Of a stretch of DNA of 64,000 bases, positions 1 through 11,803 are shown piece after piece. The translations under genes were made by a program, and so were the position numbers. Numbering within the stretch: position 1 is the stretch's first letter; every line of letters starts with the position of its first letter. Source of the stretch: Ligustrum vulgare (lineage: Eukaryota; Streptophyta; Magnoliopsida; Lamiales; Oleaceae); assembly GCA_963555705.1 (NCBI GenBank), contig OY743190.1, forward strand, positions 11,631,501 to 11,695,500, in the 5' to 3' direction. The notes below the pieces were generated by a model that was not told the DNA's origin, did not search any database, and was given only the letters and a program-made list of their open reading frames with translations.

Positions 1-1335
1 CCGTCCCATATAGATAGCCCTCTACTCATTTTCACACAGATTAAGGACAAAATGAAATATAAAATATTAACTTCACTCTCAAAAAATAAAGTGGACTATC
101 TTTTTGGAACGGATGAAAAAGAAATAGTGAATTATCTTTGTAGGACGGAGAGAGTATTATCTAGTAATAAAATTTCGACATAATTTTTAACTGAAAATTT
201 TACTTTGAATTTGTATAACTGAACACAAATATTTATTTGTAAGATTGAAAACATTAAAAGAACACATTTTTTTTATGAAAAGAGAGGTTTCGGCACAAAA
301 AAAACCAAATATAAATAAGTAAAACCAAACAAATTATCGTTCTTATATCATAAATTTTTATTTTTTTTTAAAAAACTTCTCGATAATAGAAAATTTTAAA
401 AAATAATAATTCTAGTTTCTTGTTTTTATACAATGTGATATACAATTTCATCAAATATATATACTGACCCATGAATAATATAATTTTTCTTCACTCAACG
501 GCCGAAACCATTAACATATCTATCCAACCCAAAACTATTCTAAATAGCCCAACATTAGTTAATACATTGCAAACCTAAATTTTTTCAAAGAAATAACCCT
601 TTAATTGAATATTTTATTATTGTGTATATCTTCATAATAATTATATGTAGCGAAATGAAAGAGATTGTACATCGGAAAATGGAAAGAAAAAAAAAAGGAT
701 ATTGAAAACAAAAATGAATAAACGGAATTTAAAAATCGAAAAAAAAAATTAAACAAATTCTGAAAAAACGAAAAAGGAAAAAAAAAAAGAATATAATTAA
801 CTTTCCGGTATAATTAGGCGACGGGAAATAGAAGTCATGTAAACACAATAAATATTGAGGACTATAAGTAGACGACATCGATTTTGAAAATGATAAATAA
901 ATATTGAATGCCCAACTATTTTTGAAGTGAGTTTTGAAGTTGATTATTGAATGGTAGATATGAGCAGTGTGAACATGATAAATAATGAAGTCCCTAAAAA
1001 TTGGGAAAATAAATAAATAAATAAAATCTGCACATAGTACAAGAGTTTTGGAGGAAAATTGTGTTGTTGACTACCATTGACTCAGTTATTTTAATATATT
1101 ATATATATATATATGTTTGCATGGTTATGGTTACAAGACATTGTCTTATATTTTGTTGATGGTGTAAACTAATGATTTTTTAGGTAAAATATGTTATTGA
1201 AAAGTTATTTTAAAATGTGTTTTTAAAAAATGATTCGAATAAATGTGTAGTTTTAAAAATATGTTAAAAAATAAGTTTGCCAAATAGAGGCTAATCACCA
1301 ATAAATCAATTGAGTTAGGTGAATCAACTCAACTC
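1..1335. other. AT-rich intergenic DNA, no gene seen
   Basis: Sequence with long A and T runs and no open frame of useful length on either strand. No RNA gene or coding similarity was recognised. It ends at the left boundary of a copia retrotransposon whose left target-site copy is AACTC at 1331-1335. Confidence 0.6.
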
Positions 1336-1657
1336 TATTGGGAATCCAATAAATTCTCTTTATTTTACTAGAGATATCTTTTTGCTATTCAAAGAATAAT
1401 AATTATAAAAAAAATTGTTATAATCATATAAAATTTCATTCACCAAATCCCTCAAGTATTCAGGATAAATATCCAAATTTTACACATCTACCAATTTCTA
1501 CTTCTTCACATAACTCACAATTAAAACAAGAAAAATAAAGACACTAGGCTACAATTTTTGTTCAGAAAACATTCTAATCACCATACTCTAAAATAATGAA
1601 TAACATTATCTATTTATAGGATCAACTACTATATAGAAGAACTCAATTTCAATTCAA
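1336..1657 (-). repeat. Copia 3' LTR, distal part
   Basis: This aligns with 9404 to about 9912 of the other LTR, sharing for example the run CTCTAAAATAAT followed by the TTTATAGGATCAACTA block. It stops at 1657, where a Helitron begins; the LTR resumes at 4920. It lacks the extra 176-base tandem unit found in the right LTR. Confidence 0.78.
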
Positions 1658-1665
1658 TCTTATCT

Positions 1666-1688
1666 TATTATTATTATTATTATTATTA
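1666..1688. repeat. TTA microsatellite
   Basis: About seven TTA/ATT units just inside the 5' end of the Helitron-like insert. Confidence 0.9.
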
Positions 1689-1883
1689 GTAATATATTAA
1701 TCTTTATCTTTATCTTTATTTTTGTAATATATAAAGGTTGAGTAGTTTCTAAAAACAATTTCTCGCCCATTTTTCGTTTCTATAAATAGTAAGTCCCATA
1801 AAATTAAACACTGTGAATGCAAAGGGGATGTATGTCAAATGTGAATGTAAAATCTGATAAATGTAAACGCATTTATTGCCTTA

Positions 1884-1885
<2 letters not shown>

Positions 1886-1930
<45 letters not shown>
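1886..1930. repeat. AT microsatellite
   Basis: Uninterrupted TA dinucleotides over about 45 bases, within the first Helitron-like element. Confidence 0.95.
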
Positions 1931-1932
<2 letters not shown>

Positions 1933-4277
1933 AATAATTGTTGATATTTTTTTAATCAATTTTAATTTTATTATTAACACTAATATTGAATGAATTCAAT
2001 TAATATTTCTAGTTATCAGTATTAAAGTTATGATTTAATTATTATTTTTTATTGTTTTTAATATTATAAATTCTATGTGTAGCCATCAATATAAAAATTT
2101 TGTTTTAATTATTAATGGTTAAATCATTTGTTATCTTTAATATTAAAAATTATATTTTCTGAAATCACATCAAAGATTAAATGTAGAAGTCTTATTTTAT
2201 ACATTTGGATTTTTCCACATGTCACACTATTTCAAAATTATTTTATTTAAGTAATGATATGTATAATTTCTTAACTAAATTTAATTTGGTCATAAATAAT
2301 TAATTTCAATTCGAATTGATACTCATATTACTCATTTTGTTCAATTATTAATTTATTTACTCCTTTTGTTTATTTATTTAATTAATTAATTAATTAAATT
2401 ATTTATTTATTTATTTTGTTCATTTATTTATGTTAAATGTATAGGTTTAAATAATAAAAACATGAAAAATACATATTACTAACTTTAGTTTAACTATTTT
2501 TTATCAAAATAAAAATAAAGGCATGTTAGCGAACTCATAATATTTCAAAATAGGGTGTGGTGAAATACATTTATTTAAAGCTATAAAAATATTTTTTTCG
2601 TTAACATAACACTTTAAAGGCTCGGTGAAAAATGAAAGATCATGTTGTATTGGAAATTATTAAATAAGTTTTGAATATTTTGATAGTTCGTATCTATAAT
2701 TTTTAAATTTTTTAAAATTCTTTCATTGTGGTTGTTTTACGTTGTAGACTGGTTTATACGAAATTTAACTATTTGATTTGATCTTTTTCTTTTTCTTTTT
2801 CTTTTAATAAAATTTTGAGCTTATATCACAGATATTTGTATTTTTTTTTTACTTATTACAAATTCTATTTAAACGTAATTTTTCTTTTCCATTTTAAATA
2901 TTAAACAAATTTAAATTACAATATTTAAAGAAATTAATGGAACGACAAACATACGAACCGAAAAAAATAAAAAAATAAATTAAGGTATGTGTAATATACC
3001 TTTTTTGTAATTAATTGTCTTCCTTCGTTCTCATTTTTAATTAAATATTCATTTCATATGTTAATATATAAATTTAATTTAAGTGAGTAATAAATGACCG
3101 TGCACCGCATGGGTGTAATACTAGTACTAGTATATATAATTAAATATTCATTTCATGTGTTAATAACTTCAAAATATTATTTTTCTATTTTATTATTATT
3201 CTGTTAATAATTATTATTGTATTATTTTGAAATCGAAAAATATGTAATATGGTGTCAAATTAAATATCACAGCGAGAAGTTTAATGCAAATTAACAAGTG
3301 AGAGCAAATTGTAAATATATTGTTCGTAAAATCATAACAAAAATTAAAGGTAAATTTTTATTTTATATTTTATATTTTTCCTCAATATCTAATTCATTTT
3401 AAATTATATCATTTAAGTCGTATAATATTGTCTATAATTAGTTAACTAAATTAATTTTAGTCATATATTATTACTTTCTGTTCTGATTTTTTTCTCATCA
3501 AATTAAAATAAATAATAACCTTATGAAATTTTTAGGAAAATCCAATTAAGTTGGGTTAATTTTACAAACGTAAGATTTCTTCAATTCATTCTTCAGTTTC
3601 CCATTATTTTTATTTATTTACTGATTCTGTTCATTTTTCCATTTTTCATTATAAATTTAAATAAATAAAATATGCAAAAATATATTACAGATTTTAACAA
3701 TTTGTTCATATAATTTCTATTAAACAATTGACCGATCAGTAATTTTTATTAAAATAATAATGTAACAATATGAATCAAGAAATTGTCAGTATTGAAGAAA
3801 GAAGAATTAATTAATGTACCAATATTTATTAAAATAAATGATTATTTTTTTAGAAAAACACTTGAAATTAATAATTAATGCTTAAAAAAATCAAATTATA
3901 CCAAAAAAGTCTATCTTACACATCTTCTTGGGAAGAATATGATGAAGAACAATATATGAAAAGAAAAACGTAGATCTTAAAAAGAATAAGTAAATTGAGT
4001 TTTGCACATGTATTGTATGAACCTAATTTTGTAGTTTAAACTTTTTTTAGAAAAGAAAATTTTATTTATTGAACGTTAATTCTAAAAATATTGGAGTTGA
4101 CATGTTCATAGTATAATATCTAAAACGCTTAATTCATGGCTTGTTTTCTCTTAAAGATGATAAAACAATTCAACGGTTTACAATTTTATTAAAATATCAA
4201 AAAAAATAATTACATGCCGTAAAAATAGCGAAACTTTATTTCTTAATTTTATTAACATATATATAGACAAAAAGACT

Positions 4278-4280
<3 letters not shown>

Positions 4281-4337
<57 letters not shown>
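4281..4337. repeat. AT microsatellite
   Basis: Uninterrupted TA dinucleotides over about 57 bases, within the first Helitron-like element. Confidence 0.95.
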
Positions 4338-4340
<3 letters not shown>

Positions 4341-4919
4341 TTAATATTTTTTTATTAACAGATAATTAAATATGCATTTAAATATGTTCAATTAAATGCA
4401 TCACATTTAAAAATTAAAATTATTAATCATGCAAAAGATCTCTTGAGTTGAATTTCAGGTTCGTACACCACAAATCGTGACGTTGATTTTCACTTTCGTG
4501 CATCGTCAATATTTCTTAATTTGTTACAATTACTTTATTTTATGTAAATTATAATATTTTGAGGGTTATTATTTCTATTCACGTTAGTAAAAAATATTTA
4601 GACGAAATTTTTTATTTATTCTATAAAACATATATTTGAAAAATTGCATTATTTAATTTAAATTTGAGCAATTGTTTAAATATGTTTTGTCTATAGCAAC
4701 TTTCGTGTATCACACGCGTGTGAGCAACTACAAACTACAAACAATGCATTATTTAAAGAGGTTTTCCAAAATTAATGACAATTGTAATTTATTTCTATTT
4801 TGAGCATTAGTTGATAATCTGTATTATTAATCAAAGCAAATTATGTGTTTAATTTTTTTCCTATTTTTGTAATGATATTTACAGTAAAATCATTTTATAT
4901 TGCACGGAATTAATACTAG

Positions 4920-5117
4920 TCAATACAAAAGAAACTATTTTCTAATACTAAAATAAAACCATAAGATTTATTCCAAAAATAACTCAATATTTATCTTGAT
5001 TCCTTTTTGTAATAGAAATCCTCTAAACTTCAAAACAATTTTAATTCAAATTTATTTCATGCACATGGAACAAACATTCAATTAAATTACAATTTGTTTG
5101 AGACAATTATCCCAACA
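4920..5117 (-). repeat. Copia 3' LTR, proximal part
   Basis: This aligns with about 9917-10116 of the other LTR and ends with the same CAATTATCCCAACA. It begins directly after the CTAG terminus of the Helitron. The element interior (gag side) starts at 5118. Confidence 0.78.
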
Positions 5118-5589
5118 ATTTTCATATTGTCGAAAAAGAGCCAAAACTTATATAATTTTTTTATTCACAATACTTAAATAAAGTAAGCTTTTGAGACACT
5201 TTGAGAGTCTCAATTCTCAAAACAAAGAATATAACATACTTCAGTACCATACAAGTATAATCACGTAGAATTAACCATGAGTTCTAAGAATTTCAACATT
5301 CATCGACATTAATTCCACCACACACCCAGTGAAAAATTATGGTGCAACCCCCATGTTTGGCTTCCCTAAGAGCTCTCATCAATCATCGACTTTAATTCAA
5401 TCATACACCCTACATCAAGGCCAAACCAATGCTCGTGCAAACAAATGTACTCGCTAGTAAGAACACATCTGCTATCATAGCAACGAGGGACATACCATGA
5501 GGATGTAAACATCTTACACAAAGTACATCTTAACCACCCTCCACCAAGAGAGACTCATTGTATGACTTCGAGCAGTTAGTCGATTCTTT

Positions 5590-6140
5590 GCACATTTCGG
5601 ACAATTTCTTCTCACTTGATCAGGTTGTCCACTATTCAAACTTACTTTCTTCGTCATGAAGTTACTCCTCTTCTATTTTTCAGTAACAAGAAAAATGAGT
5701 TTACATATGAAATATCACTTCCACCAAATCTTCTTTCTTCATAAATCAGTTTACTTGTAACTTTAGCAAAATTCACAATTTCTTTTCTGTACATCAAAAT
5801 ATGCTTGATTTGCTCAAAATTAGATGAAAGAACCCAGATGAGCTTTGAAGTTTTATCCTCATCATCAATTATAACTCCAATAGCCTCCAGTAGTTCTGAA
5901 ACGATCTCATTGAGAACCGTCAGATTGTATGAGGTTTTTGTTCCTACATTCATTCTCAAATAACGAAATGGTTACTACAAATACAATGGATTTGAAAGAC
6001 TATTTGTCTAATACGAAAACTCCTTAGTAGCAGATATTTCTTGAATATTTGCAAGAACATTATTGGTTAAACAAAGACGTATCCTGCTTGCAGCCTTCAA
6101 ATCCGAATTTCTCAAGCATCATCACTTTTATTAGATTAAA
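5590..6140 (-). pseudogene. Copia gag remnant (UBN2-type gag and zinc knuckle)
   Basis: The open stretch 5959-5654 encodes a segment like the copia gag-polypeptide region: LNEIVSELLEAIGV, then IDDEDK, then a tail matching the LLYGKE...T..L...ER part of the family. Upstream, up to 6140, fragments in shifted frames resemble the preceding gag helices (LKAAS.IRL, then NNVLANIQE). Downstream at about 5640-5590 a frame reads PDQVRRNCPK, similar to the GH.RR.CPK half of a CCHC zinc knuckle, with the leading Cys residues lost. Stops and frameshifts show it is dead. The N-terminal part of the same gag is displaced to 9344-9214 by the Helitron insertion. Confidence 0.65.
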
Positions 6141-6341
6141 CTAGTATTTTCACCCGTGCGATGCAAGGAAGTATAATTTTGATAATGATTTTGATTAAAA
6201 CTTATGAAAATATATTAATTATACAATCATACCAGATAAAAACATAGTACAATAATATTTTAATCCAAAATATTATCGAATTTAAAGCTTAAAAAATTAA
6301 TCAAAATAGGAAATAAAACATTTTCAAAACGTTATTTTTAT

Positions 6342-6344
<3 letters not shown>

Positions 6345-6411
<67 letters not shown>
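6345..6411. repeat. AT microsatellite
   Basis: Uninterrupted TA dinucleotides over about 66 bases, near the 3' end of the minus-strand Helitron. Confidence 0.95.
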
Positions 6412-6414
<3 letters not shown>

Positions 6415-6902
6415 TTTTGAAATAAAATTTAATAAATAAATTTAACAACCATAAATCTATATTTACTTTAGATTGATAAAGAATATTGTTGTTATATTTT
6501 TTGTTTATTTAATTTTACTCCAAATGAGTAAATGTAGTTTTATTTGTAAAATAATTCTATTTAGAAAATTTTCTGATATTCAAAATAATTATTTAGTTTT
6601 TAATTAAAATTGATTCGACCACGGTTCAACCTTATTTAATCCCCTGACCCTTGACCTGTTGTCTCTTTCAGGTCGAACCATTTCAAGTTTTCTAAATACG
6701 GAGTATTATATAACTTAAATAATATAATTTAAAATGAAGTAAAAAATATAAAGTAAAACTTTGACATTTGATCTTTTGTATGATTTTACGGACAATGTTT
6801 TTATAGTTTGCTCTCACTTGTTATATTGTATTAAACTTCTTGTTGAGATCTTCGATTTGACGTCTATATTACATATTTTTCGACTTCAAAATAATAAAAT
6901 AA

Positions 6903-9213
6903 TGTGTATGTTTAAAAAAGTGATTTGAGAAATTTTGTGGTTTATAGAATGGTTTATAAATAATTTTTGCAAGTTTATTAAACACATGCTTAAACATAAT
7001 TTTAATACTGATAGTTACCCATAAGATTTTTCAAATACGTTTCAACATGCGAGAGTGATTACTTCTAACTCTTGTTAATTGTCATTACATATGACGGGAA
7101 ATTATATTCAATCAAGTATGAAATTATTCGATTTGAAAGAAAATTTCTGAATTAGTCATTTAATTTTTTATTTTTTTATATAATCTAATTGGAAAACTTT
7201 TTTTAAAAAAAATACACAATATAAGGAATGCTCTTAAGTTTTTTAAAATAAAACATTTTTCGTTCTTTAAACTAAAACATTTTCGGGTTATTAAAATATA
7301 TTTCAACACATTTTTTAATACAATTTTATATCTTTAGAAACAATTTAATGTTACTTTACCAAATTAGTTACACTATGATTAATCAGAATATTTTTTGAAT
7401 AATCTTTTTTTTAATTAATTTAACAAAAATTCTAAACTACGGATCTTGAATACTTTTTTATAAAAATAGAGAATTATTTATTTATTTTTTAAATTAGACT
7501 TACGATGCTTTTGATGTAATGTTTTCACATTTTTCACCCAAAAAAAAATGAAGTTAGGATACATAATAAGATTAATAGTTATATTAAAATCAATAATCCT
7601 ATTAATTAAAAACAAATTTGTTTAAAAAAAAAAACAATTTAAAATTGTCTTTTTTTGGAATTGGAACGAAACATATCTGTTTGACAAAATATTTTTAAAT
7701 AACACGTTTTTAAACTACTTTTTAATCACACATATTTTTTATCTCCACTTTCCAATCACTAATTTTTACCTCGAAAACATCACATTCTATGTGTTTAAAC
7801 AAAAAAAACTTAATTACCATTATTTTTTATATAATTTAACAGTGCGCAAAAAGATTTTTTTTTTATTTTTTTTTATTTGAGAACAAATGCATGTAGTGCT
7901 CAAAAGTGTAATTCAAATTTGAAAGCAGTACACTTTCCAAAATGCAATCATTATTTATTTATTTTTTAATTTTTGTATTTTTTGTAAAATTTTTCCAAAT
8001 TTAGAAAGTACATTTTGGCGGAAAAGTGTGTGTGTTATTTTCGTAAAGAATTTGTTTTTATACATAGATAGATAGATGTGTACGTTTAAAAAAGTGGTTT
8101 GAGAAATTTTGTGGTTTATAAACCATTTTTGCAAGTTTATTAAACATATGTTTAAACATAATTTTAATACTGATAGTTATCCATAGGATTTTTCAAATAC
8201 ATTTCAACATGCGAGAGTGATTACTTCTAACTCTTGTTAATTGTCATTACGTATGACGAAAAATTATATTCAATCAAGTATGAAACTATTCGATTTGAAG
8301 AAAAAAATTTGAATTAGTCATTTAGTTTTTTATTTTTTTATACAATCTAATTGGAAAACTTATAAAAAAATATACAATATAAGGAATGTTCTTAAGTTTT
8401 TTATAATTAAATATTTTTCGTTCTTTAAACTAAAACATTTTCAGGTTATTTAAATATTTTTCAACACATTTTATAATACAATTTTATATCTTTAGAAATA
8501 ATTTAATGTTACTTTACCAAATTAGTTACAATATGATTAGACAGAATATTCTTGAATAATCTTTTTTTAATTAATTTAACAAAATTTCTAAATTACGGAT
8601 CTTGAATACTTTTTATAGCAATAGAGAATTATTTATTTATTTTTTAAATTAGACTTATGATGCTTTTGATGTAATTTTTTCACATTTTTCCAAAAAAAAA
8701 ATAAAAATAAATTATGATACATAATAAGTTTAATAGTTATATTAAAATCAAACATCCTATTTATTAAAAACAAATTTGTTAAAAAAAAATAAAAATAAAA
8801 TTGTCTTTTTTTGGAATTGGAACGAAGCATCTCTGTTTGACAAAATATTTTTAAACAACACGCTTTTAAACTACTTTTTAATCACACATATTTTTTCTCT
8901 ACACTTTTCAATCACTAATTTTTATCTCAAAAACATCACATTCTATGTTTTTAAATAAAAAATTTTAACTACCATTATTTTTTATATAATTTAACATTTT
9001 GCTCAAAACAATTTTTATTTTTTTATTTGGGAACAAATGCATGTAGTGCTCACAAGTGTAATTCAATTTTGCAAGCAATGTACTTTCCAAAATGTAATCA
9101 TTATTTATTTATTCTTGTGTTTTTTGCAAAACATTTCCAAATTTAGAAAATACATTTTGGCGGGAAAGTATGTGTGTGTTATTTTTGGTAAACACTTTGT
9201 TTTTATGTATAGA
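6903..9213. repeat. Two-copy tandem repeat of about 1.15 kb
   Basis: Unit A (6903-8076) and unit B (8077-9213) run in the same order throughout. For example, the block reading TCTAACTCTTGTTAATTGTC starts near 7059 and again near 8227, and the block ATGCATGTAGTGCTCA occurs near 7887 and 9036. Small indels and many substitutions separate them, so the duplication is old. The junction contains a TAGATAGATAGA run; on the minus strand each unit starts with a TCTAT-type sequence like a Helitron 5' terminus. Confidence 0.85.
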
Positions 9214-9403
9214 AAATAAATATCTTTATTTGAACCCTGGGTCATTTTTCTTTTCAAAGTTTTGTGTAGTCCAACCTAGATCAATACTTCACTGTCGTGT
9301 ACTGGCCACAAGCCAAAATTAATCTCCCCATCAAATTTTTTCATATTGTAGATATATTTTCTTTTTGTTCTAACTCTTGAACTACTGATGCTCTTATATT
9401 ACT
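9214..9403 (-). pseudogene. Copia gag N-terminus and decayed primer-binding site
   Basis: Just inside the 5' LTR the minus strand reads TAATATAAGAGCATCAG (about 9401-9385), a decayed version of the initiator-Met tRNA-complementary TGGTATCAGAGC site. A start codon follows at 9344, and the reading begins MKKFDGEINFGLWPV, close to the copia gag N-terminal F.G.N.F.LW.. motif. It continues to a LHKTLKRKM-like stretch, has one internal stop, and breaks off at the Helitron. The rest of gag continues at 6140. Confidence 0.7.
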
Positions 9404-10116
9404 TGTTGAGAATCAAATGAAATTTCATATAATTTAATTACATGATCTTTTTTTTATTTAAAGAAGAATAGCAAATAAGGAAATATATAAAAATATGACG
9501 CAAAATTTACGTATCGTCAAACCTCTCAAGTATTTTAGGAAAATTAAATACCCAAGTTTTAATATATCTACTAATTTTTACTTCTTTGTACGATCCACAA
9601 AGAAAACAAGAAAATCAAGATGTTATACTACAATCTTTTTTCTCACAAAACTTTCTAATCAACATGCTCTAAAATAATAAATAACATAATTTATTTATAG
9701 GATCAACTATAGTATATAGAAAAATTCATTTATTTAATACATCTACTAATTTCTACTTATTTGTACAATCTACAAAGAAAACAAGAAAATCAAGATGTTA
9801 TACTACAATTTTTTCTCACAAAACTTTCTAATCAACACGCTCTAAAATAATAAATAACATCATTTATTTATAGGATCAACTAGTATATAGAAAAGTTCAA
9901 TTTCAATTCAACTAATATAAAAGAAACTTCTTTTCTAATTCTAAAAGGAAATCATAAAATTTATTATAAAAAGGAACTATTTTATTTTATTTCATTTTTG
10001 TAATGGAAGTCATCAGAACTTTAAAGCAATCTTAACTAGATTTTTTTTTTTTTTTCAAATACGTGGAATAAACATTCATTCAAAATTAGAATTCTTTTGA
10101 TGCAATTATCCCAACA
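9404..10116 (-). repeat. Copia 5' LTR
   Basis: It has TG...CA ends on both strands (plus-strand TGTTGAGAATC to TTATCCCAACA). At 713 bases it is longer than the reconstructed partner (322 plus 198 bases) because it holds an extra 176-base tandem unit: 9561-9736 is repeated at 9737-9912. Confidence 0.8.
9561..9912. repeat. 176-base tandem duplication inside the copia 5' LTR
   Basis: Two consecutive units sharing TCTACTAATTT, the AAGAAAACAAGAAAATCAAG block and the ATTTATAGGATCAACTA block, offset by 176 bases. The 3' LTR has only one unit. Confidence 0.85.
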
Positions 10117-10127
10117 AGCTCAACTAA

Positions 10128-10292
10128 GAGCTTGTTTGGTAATGTGAAAATTTTTACCTCAATTTTTCAGAATCAATTTCAACCATCAATTCTTAGTTAA
10201 GTTCACAGTTTTTGACTTTTCAAATATTTTTAAACCAAATATTCATCTAAAAATCACAAAAACTTATAAAAATCATATTACCAAACATCCTC
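10128..10292. mobile_element. Tourist/PIF-Harbinger-like MITE, 165 bp
   Basis: Terminal inverted repeats GAGCTTGTTTGGTAAT (left) and ATTACCAAACATCCTC (right), mismatching only at two or three inner bases, are flanked by TAA on both sides (10125-10127 and 10293-10295). A 3-base TAA duplication with GNGC..TGTTTGG ends fits PIF/Harbinger. A related copy is at 42536-42689. No coding capacity. Confidence 0.75.
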
Positions 10293-10539
10293 TAATTCTT
10301 GATAAAATTACAACCTAATCATCCAGTTAAACAAATTGATTATAAATAATCAAAGTCAAAATAAATAATTAGTTTTAATCACGTACTTCATGGTATTTAT
10401 AATTTTCTAATAACACGTTACATCAATTTTTATTAAATTTTATTCAAAATGAGACGGGGCAGGGAAAGTATGCACGGCAAGTTAGCATTCGAGGATGAGA
10501 TGAAATTTTTTACTATGACTTGATATGTCATATATTTAT

Positions 10540-11470
10540 ATCTATATCTATATCTATCTATACATATCTAAAAGTAGAAGTGAAGAGAGAGAAACATTAA
10601 ATATAATTTTCCCTCCAAAATGCACTTATAATTTTTGGACAAAACTAAAATAAAAATCTGTGTAGATTAATGTCATATTTAAATTCATGTTGATTAATGT
10701 AATTTTCATTCGAATTAATGTCGTATTTAAATTCGTGTAGATAAATACAGATGAAAAATATGTTGTTTGTAAATAAATTTATAGAAAATATTTAAACCTC
10801 CGCTCGAAAGTTATGTTTTTGTTTAAAAATAAAGCTATTGTTGTTTTATTTTTGAGATGCGCGATTGAAAAATGGTTTCGAAAAATGTGTATAATTAAAA
10901 AGTGGGTTGAAAACGTGTTGTTTGTAAATAAATTTATAGACAAAAATTACCGAACGGATGCTAATATTTTTAACCATTCTTAATTTTAATAATTGTGTAA
11001 AAATTATATAGTATAAGATTTTCGATATAATTTTTTGATCTCTCACGTTCCCAATTGTCGTATAATGATAATTGAAGATTTTCGTAATTATTATTTTAAC
11101 TACTTAATTTTGAAAATAAAATTATAACTTTATTGGTTAAATATAAATATTTGTGATAAATTTTTTGAATGAAAATTGAAAGGAAAAAAAAAAATGTTAA
11201 ATACAAGAACCAAATCTAGAAATTATGTAAATTTACATTTTCAATGAAGTTAACAATAACACATAATAATTATTGAAATCTACGATCATTGGTTATTTAA
11301 ATAGATAAATTAATATATACTATCCAAATAAGTTTTTAATTATGTAGTTTAAATTTTAATAATTTTTGTAATAGAATATTATTATTTTTATGCATATAAA
11401 TTGGTATTTTATGCTTTTTAAATTTTAATAATTTTTGTAATAGAATATTATTAGTTTTATACATTTTATA
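10540..11470 (+). mobile_element. Helitron-like fragment, 3' end not found
   Basis: It begins with a TCTATATCTATC run and TATCTAAAAGTAGAAG, matching in inverted orientation the start of the element at 17954-18980. Homology continues for hundreds of bases (for example CGGATGCTAATATTTTTAAC near 10950, which pairs with the opposite strand near 18600). No hairpin plus CTAG end was seen on the right, so this copy seems truncated. Boundaries are approximate. Confidence 0.5.
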
Positions 11471-11664
11471 TTTGTGCTGATTAAAAGTATTGAAATTTTA
11501 CGGATACATATAGTTCTATCGAAAGAGAAGGACGCCTCAGAATACATAGATAAAAACAGAAAGTTTCTCAGGTGCAAAAGGATAGGTTGAGAAACATCTT
11601 TAAAAAAAATAAAAAATAAAATAAAAAAAAATTTAGAATGACATAAAGGCTGTTGAATTTCGTA

Positions 11665-11670
11665 TTTATT
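11665..11670 (-). promoter_or_regulatory. Possible polyadenylation signal
   Basis: AATAAA on the minus strand about 135 bases past the stop codon of the gene ending at 11804. Plant signals are loose, so this is only a candidate. Confidence 0.3.
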
Positions 11671-11803
11671 AATTCATGCAATTAAAGGAACCCAAAAAGG
11701 TTTAAATTGTTTTCTATACTATCTTTTTTTCATATAACCCAATTTTCTATCTTCACAAAAACTCAGAACCATTTGATAGCTTTCCTATCTCTTCCTCCGA
11801 ACC

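Larger units (their letters stand above)
1658..4919 (+). mobile_element. Helitron-like element inserted in the copia 3' LTR
   Basis: The insert starts with TC (1658) and ends with CTAG (4916-4919), and it sits exactly between host A (1657) and host T (4920). Those are the termini and the AT target expected of a Helitron. Removing it restores an LTR that aligns with the intact copy at 9404-10116. The 3' end carries half of a GC-rich hairpin (GCACGG) just before AATTAATACTAG. A second Helitron-like 3' end lies inside at about 3097-3121 (CCGTGCACCGCATGGGTG then TAATACTAG), so there may be a nested or tandem copy. A block at 3215-3345 matches the reverse complement of about 6760-6905 in the second Helitron. 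No Rep/helicase coding is visible, so it is non-autonomous. Confidence 0.7.
6141..9213 (-). mobile_element. Helitron-like element inserted in copia gag, with duplicated 5' part
   Basis: On the minus strand the 3' end is a GC-rich imperfect hairpin (TGCATCGCACGGGTG) followed by AAAATACTAG at 6144-6141, then host T. The 5' end appears to be TCTATACATA at 9213, shared with the Helitron start near 10.54 kb. It separates two halves of one gag gene, which fixes the interval to within a few bases. The site would be T|T rather than the usual A|T, so the right boundary is less sure than the left. Internally, 6903-8076 and 8077-9213 are two diverged copies of one unit. No Rep or helicase coding was seen. 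Confidence 0.6.
1336..10116 (-). mobile_element. Degenerate Ty1/copia retrotransposon, split by two Helitron-like insertions
   Basis: Read on the minus strand, the order is 5' LTR (10116-9404), primer-binding site, gag start (9344-9214), interruption, gag remainder (6140-5654), zinc-knuckle remnant (about 5640-5590), then 3' LTR (5117-4920 continued at 1657-1336). Both LTRs start TGTTGGGATAATTG on the minus strand, and LTR homology is clear over several hundred bases. The flanking pentamers AACTC (1331-1335) and AGCTC (10117-10121) match at 4 of 5 positions and look like the target duplication. Protease, integrase, RT and RNase H are absent: only about 540 bases separate the last gag codons from the 3' LTR. 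This is therefore an old, non-autonomous copy. The family assignment rests on the gag similarity and the LTR ends. Confidence 0.8.

Noticed and set aside
4711..4722. Perfect palindrome CACACGCGTGTG
   Set aside because: A single copy without repeats or a neighbouring gene, so no function can be argued.
8633..9219. Several 60-65 codon frames rich in Phe, Lys and Asn
   Set aside because: They are low-complexity AT-rich frames within the duplicated Helitron region, not conserved between the two copies of the unit.
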